NCBI GenBank assembly: GCA_030637365.1
Contig: DAOWGR010000042.1
Location: 1-9,527 of the forward strand
DNA: 9,527 nucleotides
DNA from: Elusimicrobiota bacterium
GTDB lineage: Bacteria; Elusimicrobiota; Elusimicrobia; Elusimicrobiales; UBA9959
Reading direction: 5' to 3'
Under the pieces are notes generated by a model. That model was given only the letters and a program-made list of their open reading frames with translations, did not search any database and was not told where the DNA came from. This document shows positions 1 through 6,249 of the stretch, one piece after another; positions within the stretch are counted from its first letter, which is position 1, and each line of letters starts with the position of its first letter. Made by a program: the position numbers and the translations under genes.

Positions 1-36
1 ATATACTTTACCCTAATGATCCTTAGAGATCCAAAA

Positions 37-68
37 ATGTCTTGCGCTTTAAAGCGCGATTAAGACAT
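37..68. repeat. Hairpin with palindromic core
   Basis: The outer arms atgtctt (37-43) and aagacat (62-68) are complementary. They enclose the perfect 14-bp palindrome gcgctttaaagcgc (44-57), so the stretch can fold as a long hairpin or cruciform. The word atccttag occurs on both sides of it (near 19 and 67). No T-run follows, so it is not a standard intrinsic terminator. It may be the end of a structured element or the 3' region of a gene left of the window. The function is unknown. Confidence 0.5.
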
Positions 69-132
69 CCTTAGGAAGGAGCTTACCTTTTCATATTACC
101 ATAGCCTCTGATACTGCACTGCCATAGGCTTG

Positions 133-349
133 TACGAACGACCGACACCCAGCATAGCCTTGTGGTTTTTTACCATCAGTGGATAGATTGCACCGCCTGA
201 TAAGCATAGCTTTTTATGCGGCACTGCCATAGGCTTGTACTATTTCCAGTGATTATCCCGCTATGCGGGACGCGTGAAATGGCCGTTTGATGGACATAGT
301 CCCTTGGTACGACACCTGGCATAGCCTTGAAATCTGCAGAGGGTTGTAA
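133..349. repeat. Dispersed 217-bp hairpin-rich repeat, copy R1
   Basis: This tract matches 3754-3970 at a constant offset of 3621 without indels. I count 12 mismatches in 217 positions by hand. It contains several small hairpins: ccgc...gcgg (193-196/218-221) around aagc-ata-gctt, and cccgc-tat-gcggg. The motif gcatag/ccatag followed by cctt or gctt recurs through it. The 20-mer gcactgccataggcttgtac lies at 221-240 and again just before and overlapping the repeat start at 116-135. Reading frames through it look like chance translations with no recognisable domain. It resembles a REP/BIME-type or other structured intergenic repeat, but I do not recognise the family. Confidence 0.8.
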
Positions 350-590
350 ACTAAATCGTTTCTTATATTATACTCAAAAAAGTGAGCGAAAGTGGCAACA
401 AACGGCGGATTAAGGTTGAGGTTAAGATTAATCAAAATTTCAATTTGCAATAATTGATTTTTGCTTCCAAGCTCTAAATCTTAGCCTTGACCTGTTGTTT
501 ATTTTTTAACATGGCCAGATGGGTAAAAATGGTAACATATCTTTGTGTTTAGCGTGGAAATCAATGAAATAGCTGCAAGGGACGGAAAGA
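350..590. other. Non-coding gap upstream of anmK
   Basis: I see no gene here. The stretch is AT-rich, with a short run of ttaagg/ggttaag-like words near 410-430. A TTGACC box occurs at 487-492 but has no well-spaced -10 partner, so I cannot place the anmK promoter. The region just before the GTG start holds an AAGGGA/GGA purine stretch that could serve as a weak ribosome-binding site. Confidence 0.5.
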
Positions 591-1703
591 GTGAAAGAAA
601 AAAAAACAATTGCTTTGGGACTTATGTCGGGCACATCAGCGGACGGTATTTCCATTTCCGCCGTTCATATCGGTAAGAAAAATAAAGCTATTGAGGTTTT
701 AAAATATAAAACTTATTCCTATGCCGCGAAATTGCGAAAAAAAATTCTTTCAGCTTCCAAAATGAACGCTTTCGCGCTTTCGGAATTAAATTTTGAACTT
801 GGATATTTATGGGCGAAACGCGTTAGCCAATTTTGTAAAAGCGCGGATTTGAAATATAAAGATATCGCGGCAATAGGTTCTCACGGCCAGACTGTTTGCC
901 ATAGCCCTTTCGCCGATATTCCTCATACCCTTCAAATTGGAGAGGCGTCTTTTATAGCCAAAGAAACCGGCAGGCCCGTGGTTTGCGACTTTAGGCCCAT
1001 GGATATGGCCTCGGGAGGACAGGGGGCTCCTCTAATTCCTTTTCTGGATGAATTTATGTTTGGAGGCGGCAAGCCCAGATTATTTTTAAATATAGGCGGG
1101 ATAGCTAATTTTTCTCTGGTTGGAAAAGGCGTCAAGACTTTTGCTTTTGATACGGGTCCGGGAAATTGTCTTATGGATTCGCTTATACAGAACGCGACAA
1201 AGGGGAAAATCCAATTTGACAAAAACGGGGTTTTGGCTCAAAAAGGAATAATTGATTATAAGAAAGCGGAGAAAATGCTTAAAGAATCTTTTTTCATGAG
1301 GAAACCTCCGAAATCAGCCGATAGAAATGATTTTTCATTTCAATTTGTAAAAAAGTATTTTAAAAATATAAACGGCAAAAGTACGCCCGATATAATGGCG
1401 ACTTTAAATTATTTAACGGCCAAAAGCGTTGAAATCTCAATTAAGCGGCATGTCCGCTTAATTCCTTGTGAAATGATAGTTAGCGGAGGCGGAGTGTTTA
1501 ATCGGGAATTGATGAAAAATTTAAGAGATTTGCTTAAACCGATGAAAATTTCAAGTATTGCCGAGTATTCAATGCATCCATTGTCAAAAGAACCGGCATG
1601 TTTCGCGCTTTTGGCTTGGAGCGCTTTAAATGGAAGAACAAACCATCCTTATTTGGCGACCGGAGCCAAAAATAAAAAGATATTGGGAAAAATAATACTA
1701 TAG
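591..1703 (+). CDS. anmK: Anhydro-N-acetylmuramic acid kinase
   Basis: The enzyme phosphorylates and hydrolyses 1,6-anhydro-MurNAc with ATP to give MurNAc-6-phosphate, a cytoplasmic step of peptidoglycan recycling. The 370-residue product has the usual family length. Visible family motifs are the ATP-binding GLMSGTSADGI (10-20), GSHGQTVCH (97-105), PHTLQIGE (111-118), GGQGAPLIP (142-150), LNIGGIANFSL (166-176), DTGPGNCLMD (187-196) and VSGGGVFNRELM (297-308). By family knowledge the Asp of DTGPGN (D187) is the catalytic base. The E. coli enzyme has GTSLDG where this has GTSADG, a common variant. Translation starts at GTG; no better in-frame ATG precedes the GTS motif. Neighbours give no nagZ or ampG, so the recycling partners must lie elsewhere. 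The gene looks intact and appears to be its own transcription unit, closed by the hairpin near 1819. Confidence 0.95.
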   Translation: MKEKKTIALGLMSGTSADGISISAVHIGKKNKAIEVLKYKTYSYAAKLRKKILSASKMNAFALSELNFELGYLWAKRVSQFCKSADLKYKDIAAIGSHGQTVCHSPFADIPHTLQIGEASFIAKETGRPVVCDFRPMDMASGGQGAPLIPFLDEFMFGGGKPRLFLNIGGIANFSLVGKGVKTFAFDTGPGNCLMDSLIQNATKGKIQFDKNGVLAQKGIIDYKKAEKMLKESFFMRKPPKSADRNDFSFQFVKKYFKNINGKSTPDIMATLNYLTAKSVEISIKRHVRLIPCEMIVSGGGVFNRELMKNLRDLLKPMKISSIAEYSMHPLSKEPACFALLAWSALNGRTNHPYLATGAKNKKILGKIIL

Positions 1704-1760
1704 CGCGACAGCGCGGCAGAGATACAGCGCAACAGAACGAAAATAGTTAGAGGCGTGTTT

Positions 1761-1775
1761 TTCGCCTAAGGCGAA
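1761..1775. repeat. Small hairpin after anmK
   Basis: The arms ttcgcc and ggcgaa are perfect complements around a taa loop. The hairpin is not followed by a T-run. It sits in the 323-bp gap between anmK and the squalene synthase gene, just upstream of two gcatagcttc words that resemble the core motif of the larger repeats at 133-349 and 3754-3970. Confidence 0.4.
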
Positions 1776-1818
1776 CCACAAGCAGAGGATATAGGGTACG
1801 CATAGCTTCCGACACTTT

Positions 1819-1841
1819 ATGAAGCATAGCTTCATTTTTTT
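1819..1841 (+). terminator. Rho-independent terminator candidate for anmK
   Basis: The stem atgaagc / gcttcat (7 bp) encloses the 3-nt loop ata and runs directly into a tract of seven T (1835-1841). This is the layout of an intrinsic terminator reading left to right, about 115 bp after the anmK stop. The stem is modest in GC, so efficiency may be partial. It also contains the gcatagcttc word of the local repeat family, so it could be a repeat-derived terminator. Confidence 0.6.
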
Positions 1842-1874
1842 GTAAAATACTTATTAATTGGAACCTTAAATATG

Positions 1875-2028
1875 ACCCCACCACCTCTTTTATCATACCA
1901 CGATTTAAATCGTGGCAAATTTGTAAAACAAGTTGAAAATTATACTCTAAAGAATGTGGGTAATTTAAATATTATGAAAAAACAAATTATTTTGGGTTGC
2001 CGAAATATAAGAAAAGAGGTGGTGGGGT
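1875..2028. repeat. Long inverted repeat with 17-bp perfect arms over the squalene synthase start
   Basis: The left arm accccaccacctctttt (1875-1891) is the exact reverse complement of aaaagaggtggtggggt (2012-2028). The arms are separated by 120 nt. The right arm contains the AGAGGTGG ribosome-binding site and the first two bases of the GTG start of the downstream gene. Inside the loop is another perfect palindrome (1898-1915). The unit could be a MITE or REP-like relic, since terminal inverted repeats and an internal palindrome fit, but I see no target-site duplication. It could also be an RNA switch that hides the ribosome-binding site. Confidence 0.75.
1898..1915. promoter_or_regulatory. 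18-bp perfect palindrome ccacgatttaaatcgtgg
   Basis: The sequence is a perfect 18-bp palindrome lying inside the larger inverted repeat and about 110 bp before the squalene synthase start. Its symmetry suits a dimeric repressor operator. It also suits the palindromic foot of a REP or IS200-type element, a comparison made from memory. The sequence alone does not decide between them. Confidence 0.4.
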
Positions 2029-2030
2029 GA
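1974..2030 (+). CDS. Possible 18-codon upstream ORF (leader peptide)
   Basis: An ATG at 1974 opens a frame of 18 residues, MKKQIILGCRNIRKEVVG, ending at TGA 2028-2030. Its stop overlaps the GTG start of the squalene synthase gene in a GTGA arrangement that would allow translational coupling. No Shine-Dalgarno sequence precedes the ATG, and such a short frame could be chance. If it is translated, ribosomes moving through it would open the 17-bp right arm that covers the downstream start. No function is claimed. Confidence 0.25.
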   Translation: MKKQIILGCRNIRKEVVG

Positions 2031-3118
2031 AGAAAGAAATCAATCTGATATTGCCCAAGCGCATAAATGACATCTTGAAGGATGTTTCAAGATCTCTTTA
2101 TTTGAGCATAAATATTTTTCCGTATCCGATTAAAAGCGTAATGGGCATAGGTTATATTTTATGCCGCGCCGCCGACACCATTGCCGATTGTCCCGATATA
2201 GATAATGAGCTCAAATATAAAACCATAAAATTACTGCACAATATTGAATCCGCCGAAATAAGAAACGATATTTCCCGCTTAATGAAAGAATTTTCGGCAA
2301 AAATAAAAAATCCAAAAGAAAAGCCTTTGATGAACAATATGGCGGAGATTTTTGATTTTTACGCGGCTTTGCCTAAAATTTACAGGGATTTGGTTGCTGA
2401 AATTGTTGACGGAGTCGCCCATGGAATGGAAATTGATATCAGATCTTTTCCATTTAAAGATAAAAAGAGTGTCTCAGCCTTGAAAACGGAAGCTGATCTT
2501 GAAAAATATTGCGCGTATATAGGAGGCGCTCCCGGAATTTTTTGGGCGAAACTTTACGGCCTGATATTGCGCGAAAAAAACACTAAGCCTTTTGAGAATT
2601 TTGTTCAAACCGAAGACGCCAAAAGCATAGGAGAGGGGCTTCAGATTACCAATATTCTTAAAGATATGGCGCATGATTTGCGCATGGGAAGGTGTTATAT
2701 TCCCGGGGATGATTTGGCATCCGTTAATTTGAGTCCGAATCTTCTTTTGGAGCCGGCCAATAAACGGCGTTTGGAGCCTATTATTTTCAAATGGATAACA
2801 TGGGCCATAAACAAGCTGGATATATCCGAAAAATTTCTTGCCGCTATTCCCAAAACCCAATTTTCCATGCGCGCCGCCATGGTATGGCCCGTTTTCTGGG
2901 CTATGGATACTCTTAGCGAAGTTGTCAAAGGCAATCCCCTTGATTTATCATCAGCGCCTAAAATAAAAAAAAGCAAAATTTATTCCACTATAATGGCCAC
3001 TCCGCCGATTCTTTTGAGTAATACCGCTTTTATCAGAGGCTATAGGTTTAGAAGAGAAACTCTTATCGTGTCCATGTCACAGGGTTTAAGGAAAAAACAA
3101 AATTTTAATTTATTATAA
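2027..3118 (+). CDS. Squalene/phytoene synthase family protein, squalene-synthase type
   Basis: The family joins two prenyl diphosphates head to head; this member most likely condenses two farnesyl diphosphates to squalene (or presqualene diphosphate). The 363-residue product shows the substrate-binding SRSLYLSINIFP (21-32), the first aspartate-rich motif RAADTIAD (47-54, D50 and D54), and the second in LQITNILKDMAHDLRMGRCYIP, with D213 and D217. The RAADTIAD form resembles bacterial single-enzyme squalene synthases more than HpnC/HpnD pairs or carotenoid CrtB, but the product is inferred. The GTG at 2027 is preferred because AGAGGTGG sits just ahead. An in-frame TTG at 1997 would add ten residues with no ribosome-binding site. 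The OmpA-family gene follows 12 bp after the stop, so the two are probably cotranscribed. No hopanoid cyclase is visible. The start lies in a perfect 17-bp inverted repeat that may limit translation. Confidence 0.9.
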   Translation: MKKEINLILPKRINDILKDVSRSLYLSINIFPYPIKSVMGIGYILCRAADTIADCPDIDNELKYKTIKLLHNIESAEIRNDISRLMKEFSAKIKNPKEKPLMNNMAEIFDFYAALPKIYRDLVAEIVDGVAHGMEIDIRSFPFKDKKSVSALKTEADLEKYCAYIGGAPGIFWAKLYGLILREKNTKPFENFVQTEDAKSIGEGLQITNILKDMAHDLRMGRCYIPGDDLASVNLSPNLLLEPANKRRLEPIIFKWITWAINKLDISEKFLAAIPKTQFSMRAAMVWPVFWAMDTLSEVVKGNPLDLSSAPKIKKSKIYSTIMATPPILLSNTAFIRGYRFRRETLIVSMSQGLRKKQNFNLL

Positions 3119-3130
3119 ATGGAGAAAATT

Positions 3131-3673
3131 ATGGTTTCCACAAATACACATTGTTTGTTAATCTTAAAGAAAGCTCAAAAATACCATATATGCGCGGGGA
3201 TTGTTTTTTTAGCGGTTTTATTTTTTGGCTGTTCGGGGTCTCGCCGGACCAATGTTGATATTGAACGGGAACGCCGAATTAAAATGGAGATGACTTCTAT
3301 TATAGAGATGGTGCGTTCGCGTGAAATTCCGCCCATAGAATTTGAGTTTAATTCAGCTAAATTGCTTGAAACTTCTTTTAATATGCTTGATAGAATTACG
3401 GATATTCTTCTTCGGTATCCTAATGTCAAGCTTGTAGTTCACGGGCATACCGATTATATTGGCAGCGCCGAATATAATAAAAAACTTTCAAATAGGAGAG
3501 CGAAATCCGTAAAAGTTTATTTGGTCAAAAGTGGAATTCATCCTACGGATATAAGAACTTACGGTTTTGGCAAAGAACGCCCGATTATAAGAGATAAATC
3601 CGATCGCGGCAGAGCTCTTAACCGAAGAGTGGAATTTAAAATAACCACAAGAGAGTGGGAAGCGATTTATTAA
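3131..3673 (+). CDS. OmpA/Pal-family peptidoglycan-binding lipoprotein
   Basis: The 180-residue product begins with a basic n-region (KK at 13-14), a hydrophobic stretch (about 20-33) and a lipobox-like LFFGC, with the lipid-acceptor Cys at 34. It should therefore be exported and lipidated. A charged linker (38-65) leads to one OmpA C-terminal domain (about 68-172): IEFEFNSAKL, LVVHGHTDYIGSAEYN, LSNRRAKSVKVYLVKSGI, YGFGKERPI and NRRVEF. In the family, the Asp of HTD (D108) and the Arg of LSxxRA (R123) grip the diaminopimelate of peptidoglycan. The size and layout match Pal, which anchors the outer membrane to the wall, but no tol genes are near, so I give no symbol. An ATG at 3119 directly abuts the upstream stop. 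The ATG at 3131 is preferred because GGAG lies 6 nt before it. Confidence 0.88.
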   Translation: MVSTNTHCLLILKKAQKYHICAGIVFLAVLFFGCSGSRRTNVDIERERRIKMEMTSIIEMVRSREIPPIEFEFNSAKLLETSFNMLDRITDILLRYPNVKLVVHGHTDYIGSAEYNKKLSNRRAKSVKVYLVKSGIHPTDIRTYGFGKERPIIRDKSDRGRALNRRVEFKITTREWEAIY

Positions 3674-3681
3674 AAAACCAC

Positions 3682-3750
3682 TATGGTCGTTTGATGTGCA
3701 TAGCACCTTGTTACGGAACACGAACCTTTTGGTTCATCAGGTGTCGTAAG
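3682..3750. repeat. 69-bp hairpin unit, copy U1
   Basis: This unit is repeated at 3972-4040 with a single mismatch in 69 positions. It folds as nested stems: ttacg/cgtaa (3711-3715/3745-3749), acac/gtgt (3718-3721/3741-3744) and gaacc-tttt-ggttc (3722-3735). It starts 9 bp after the stop of the OmpA-family gene and flows into copy R2 of the 217-bp repeat. It is not found next to copy R1. Confidence 0.8.
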
Positions 3751-3753
3751 TTA

Positions 3754-3970
3754 TACGAACGACCGACACCCGGCATCGCCTTGTGGTTTTTTACCCTCAG
3801 TGGATAGATTGCACCGCCTGATAAGCATAGCTTTTTATGCGGCACTGCCATAGGCTTGTACTATTTCCAGTGATTATCCCGCTATGCGGGACACTGGAAA
3901 TGGCCGTTTGATGGACATAGTCCATTGAGACGGCACCCGGCATAGCCTTGAAATCTGCAGAGGGTTATAA
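3754..3970. repeat. Dispersed 217-bp hairpin-rich repeat, copy R2
   Basis: This is the second copy of the tract at 133-349, same orientation, without indels. It keeps the ccgc...gcgg hairpin (3814-3842). It also has a fully paired nested hairpin in which tttccagtg (3864-3872) pairs with cactggaaa (3892-3900) around cccgc-tat-gcggg; in R1 three substitutions in the right arm disrupt that outer stem. R2 lies between the convergent OmpA-family gene and obgE, a common position for REP-type repeats, and is bracketed by the U1 and U2 units. Confidence 0.8.
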
Positions 3971-3971
3971 T

Positions 3972-4040
3972 TATGGTCGTTTGATGTGCATAGCACCTTG
4001 TTACGGAACACGAACCTTTTGGTTCATCAAGTGTCGTAAG
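3972..4040. repeat. 69-bp hairpin unit, copy U2
   Basis: This copy is identical to 3682-3750 except at 4030 (A for G), a position in the unpaired bulge of the predicted hairpin. It lies 290 bp from U1. It is followed by a degenerate continuation (gcatcgccttgtgg then ttttta near 4058-4077) that also follows the start of R2. The 3674-4096 gap therefore looks like a tandem 290-bp unit of which the second copy is incomplete. No coding function is seen. Confidence 0.8.
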
Positions 4041-4096
4041 TTTCGCCGTCTGATAGGCATCGCCTTGTGGGTTTTTAATCTGTCCGGCAGTTTAAA

Positions 4097-5476
4097 TTAT
4101 TTTTTCAATTTTCGGCGTTTCTTTAATTGTTGAGAGTATTTATACTGAAATTTGGATTTTTTTCTATTTGTTGACGGGTCGTCATTAAACCACTCAAATT
4201 CTTTTCCCGATATTTTTATAACTTCGCCTTCATTGACGCCATTTTTCTTAAGGGCTTTATCAAGGCCTATCAGTTTGAATGTGTTTTTTAATTTTTCCAC
4301 CGCTTCTTCTTGGGTGAAGTTGGTCATACTGATTAATTTGAGGAGATTTTTACTTTCCACTTCCAATACCCCTTCATTATTTCGGAAAACTTTAAAGCCT
4401 TTTTCCATAAAGCGGTTTAAAGGAGGATTGCTTTCGGGTTTCGCTTGGGAAAAAGAAGTTTCTTTTATTTTTGGAAGCGCGGTTATGATTTTATCAAGGA
4501 GTTTTGTTATTCCTTTGGAAGTTATTGAGGATATTAAGAATATTTCGCGGCTTCTATATTTCTTTTTTATTTTTTTAAACACTTCTTCGGCATTTGGCAA
4601 GTCGGCTTTGTTTATTACCAAGATTTGTTTCTTTCTGGCAAGTTGGGATGAAAAATTTTTTAATTCCGCGTTTATTAATTTTACGGAATCTGCCGGCGAT
4701 ACATTTTTAAAGCCATTGGGATCTATAAAATGCAATATCAGCTTGGTCCTTTGGATGTGGCGAAGAAAAACATCTCCAAGTCCCTTGCCCATGTGAGCGC
4801 CTTCTATTAATCCGGGGATATCGGCAACTATAAAATCTTTTTGCTTGTGAAGTATCATGCCCAAATTGGGTTTTAAAGTTGTAAAGGGATAATCAGCTAT
4901 GCGAGGTTTGGCGTCCGATACCGCTGCAAGGAAAGTGGATTTGCCGGCGTTGGGAAAACCGGCCAAACCAACATCGGCAAGAAGTTTTAGTTCAAGATTA
5001 ATAGTCGGTTCTTCTCCGGGTTCTCCGTTCTCGGCGTATTTTGGGGCTGTGTTCTCTTGTGTTTTAAAAGAAGTATTGCCTCTTCCTCCTCTTCCTCCTC
5101 GAGCCGCGAGAAAGGTTTCTCCGTCTTTGTTTAAGTCTTGTATTATGCGCTCGCCGTCTTTAATGATTGTTCCAATCGGCACGGGAATAAAAACATCCGG
5201 TCCTTTTCTTCCATATAAATTTTTGCCTTTGCCATGCTCGCCGTCTTTGGCCGTAATATGGGGATGTCTTGAAAGTTCAAGCAGCGTATTAACATTGGCG
5301 CTGGCTTTTAGATATATGTCTCCGCCTTTGCCGCCATTGCCGCCATTAGGGCCGCCATAAGGAATAAACTTTTCCCTTCTAAATGACATACAGCCATTTC
5401 CGCCTGTTCCGGATTTTAGGAATATTTTCAGCGTATCTATAAATTCAAGATGAGATTTTTTGGTATTATTAGGCAT
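4097..5476 (-). CDS. obgE: Obg-family GTPase ObgE/CgtA
   Basis: Obg is a ribosome-associated GTPase that acts in late 50S assembly and links growth to nucleotide state. The 459-residue product has all three domains. The glycine-rich Obg fold is at about 12-165 (GGNGCMSFRREKF, GGPNGGNGGKGGD, ARGGRGGRG). The G domain has G1 GFPNAGKS (173-180), G3 DIPGLIEGA (219-227), G4 NKAD (289-292) and G5 SSITSKG (316-322). A C-terminal OCT domain spans about 360-430, followed by a short basic tail. The ATG at 5476 is preferred; an in-frame GTG at 5494 would add MWGFYF encoded by the inverted-repeat arm. The only purine-rich stretch ahead is GGGGG, supplied by that arm. It is third in rplU-rpmA-obgE, the usual order, and converges on the OmpA-family gene. 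Confidence 0.96.
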   Translation of the reverse strand: MPNNTKKSHLEFIDTLKIFLKSGTGGNGCMSFRREKFIPYGGPNGGNGGKGGDIYLKASANVNTLLELSRHPHITAKDGEHGKGKNLYGRKGPDVFIPVPIGTIIKDGERIIQDLNKDGETFLAARGGRGGRGNTSFKTQENTAPKYAENGEPGEEPTINLELKLLADVGLAGFPNAGKSTFLAAVSDAKPRIADYPFTTLKPNLGMILHKQKDFIVADIPGLIEGAHMGKGLGDVFLRHIQRTKLILHFIDPNGFKNVSPADSVKLINAELKNFSSQLARKKQILVINKADLPNAEEVFKKIKKKYRSREIFLISSITSKGITKLLDKIITALPKIKETSFSQAKPESNPPLNRFMEKGFKVFRNNEGVLEVESKNLLKLISMTNFTQEEAVEKLKNTFKLIGLDKALKKNGVNEGEVIKISGKEFEWFNDDPSTNRKKSKFQYKYSQQLKKRRKLKK

Positions 5477-5485
5477 AAAATAAAA

Positions 5486-5592
5486 CCCCCACACATAGGA
5501 ACTGGTATTGACAATTGATTTTAAACACCGAGGGATAATTTAAAAGTCTAAAGGGGATAAAGAGTAGTCTTTCTAATTCCTATGTGTGGGGG
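5486..5592. mobile_element. Candidate 107-bp MITE between rpmA and obgE
   Basis: The left end cccccacacataggaa (5486-5501) and right end ttcctatgtgtggggg (5577-5592) are perfect 16-bp inverted repeats. They are flanked by the direct repeat taaaa (5481-5485 and 5593-5597), as expected for a 5-bp target-site duplication. The interior is too short for a protein. The element fills nearly the whole rpmA-obgE gap. Its left arm supplies the GGGGG upstream of the obgE start and, read on the minus strand, runs into ttttatttt like a terminator or attenuator. The AT-rich duplication could be chance, and the arms could instead be a native RNA stem with a 75-nt loop. Confidence 0.5.
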
Positions 5593-5605
5593 TAAAACGA
5601 GTTGG

Positions 5606-5869
5606 TTATTTTGCAATTTTGGGATAAACGCTTATCTGCTGTTTTTTGCGATTTATCCATTCAAATTTCACTACACCGGTCGCTTTTGCGAACAGAGTAT
5701 CATCAGTGCCCCGTCCAACATTTAAACCCGGGCGAAACTTTGTTCCTCTTTGTCTTACCAATACTTCTCCGGCGCTTACAAACTGGTCTCCGTATCTTTT
5801 AACGCCTAATCTTTGTCCATTACTGTCTCGGCCGTTTGTGCTTGAACCTTGAGCCTTGGTATGTGCCAT
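5606..5869 (-). CDS. rpmA: 50S ribosomal protein L27
   Basis: L27 is a bacterial large-subunit protein whose N-terminus reaches towards the peptidyl-transferase centre. The 87-residue product matches the family across its length: MAHTKAQGSSTNGRDSNGQR, LGVKRYGDQFVSAGEVLVRQ, RGTKFRPGLNVG and DDTLFAKATGVVKFEW. The start ATG at 5869 is preceded on the minus strand by AGAGG (5877-5881) about 7 nt away. There is no Firmicutes-type cleavable N-terminal extension. It sits 59 bp behind rplU and upstream of obgE, so it is the middle gene of the operon. Residues 71-87 are basic and lineage-variable. Confidence 0.97.
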   Translation of the reverse strand: MAHTKAQGSSTNGRDSNGQRLGVKRYGDQFVSAGEVLVRQRGTKFRPGLNVGRGTDDTLFAKATGVVKFEWINRKKQQISVYPKIAK

Positions 5870-5928
5870 AGTAGAGCCTCTTAAATTATTTCAAGCGGTT
5901 ATTATTATCCCGCCAATCTGCCCGAAAC

Positions 5929-6240
5929 TTATGAAAGCTGGATATCTTTAACTTCTATCTCAGTCAGTTCCTGACGATGTCCGCGGGATTTTTCATAGGC
6001 TTTTTTAGGCTTTTTTCTAAAAACTATTATTTTTTTCCCTTTGAGATGCCGCAAAACCTGAGCGGTTACTTTTGCCGTCGGTTTTTTCTCTTGAGTTTGC
6101 TGTTTGTCTTCAAGAGAAGCGCTCCAAAGGGCTTTAAAAGTAACTTTATCGCCTTGGTTTGCCGAAAGCTTCTCAACCTGCAAAATTTCTCCCGGAACGA
6201 TCCAATATTGTTTGCCGCCTGTTTCAATTATCGCATACAT
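5929..6240 (-). CDS. rplU: 50S ribosomal protein L21
   Basis: L21 is an rRNA-binding protein of the 50S subunit. The 103-residue product starts MYAIIETGGKQYWIVPGE, the canonical beginning. It continues with GDKVTFKALW, a lysine-rich insert, AKVTAQVLRHLKGKKIIVFR, and KKPKKAYEKSRGHRQELTEI, the conserved RNA-binding C-terminus. The frame stays open upstream to 6315, but those 25 residues are unlike L21 and run through a hairpin and a promoter, so 6240 is chosen. No Shine-Dalgarno sequence precedes this ATG. A strong promoter ends about 10 bp before it, which suggests a leaderless message. It is the first gene of rplU-rpmA-obgE. Confidence 0.96.
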   Translation of the reverse strand: MYAIIETGGKQYWIVPGEILQVEKLSANQGDKVTFKALWSASLEDKQQTQEKKPTAKVTAQVLRHLKGKKIIVFRKKPKKAYEKSRGHRQELTEIEVKDIQLS

Positions 6241-6249
6241 AGTATGTAT

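Noticed and set aside
253..450. 65-residue minus-strand frame
   Set aside because: It runs through repeat R1, has no ribosome-binding site or domain, and repeated Asn/Leu residues reflect the AT-rich ttaagg words.
1..590. tRNA or known structured RNA
   Set aside because: No cloverleaf with a T-loop consensus could be assembled; the hairpins belong to the repeat.
1997..2026. TTG start adding ten residues to the squalene synthase
   Set aside because: No ribosome-binding site precedes it, while AGAGGTGG precedes the GTG at 2027.
133..4040. CRISPR array
   Set aside because: Repeats are long, few, irregularly spaced and lack unique spacers; no cas genes are seen.
3948..4133. 61-residue plus-strand frame
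   Set aside because: It is a translation of repeat R2/U2 and ends inside the 3' end of obgE; no coding features.
4152..5360. Long plus-strand frames opposite obgE
   Set aside because: They are antisense shadows of a clearly conserved GTPase; the proline/leucine runs come from its glycine-rich codons.
5477..5494. GTG start adding MWGFYF to ObgE
   Set aside because: The codons fall in the inverted-repeat arm and have no ribosome-binding site or family similarity.
5508..5539. Plus-strand promoter TTGACA...GATAAT inside the rpmA-obgE element
   Set aside because: The spacer is 20 bp, too long, and no plus-strand gene follows.
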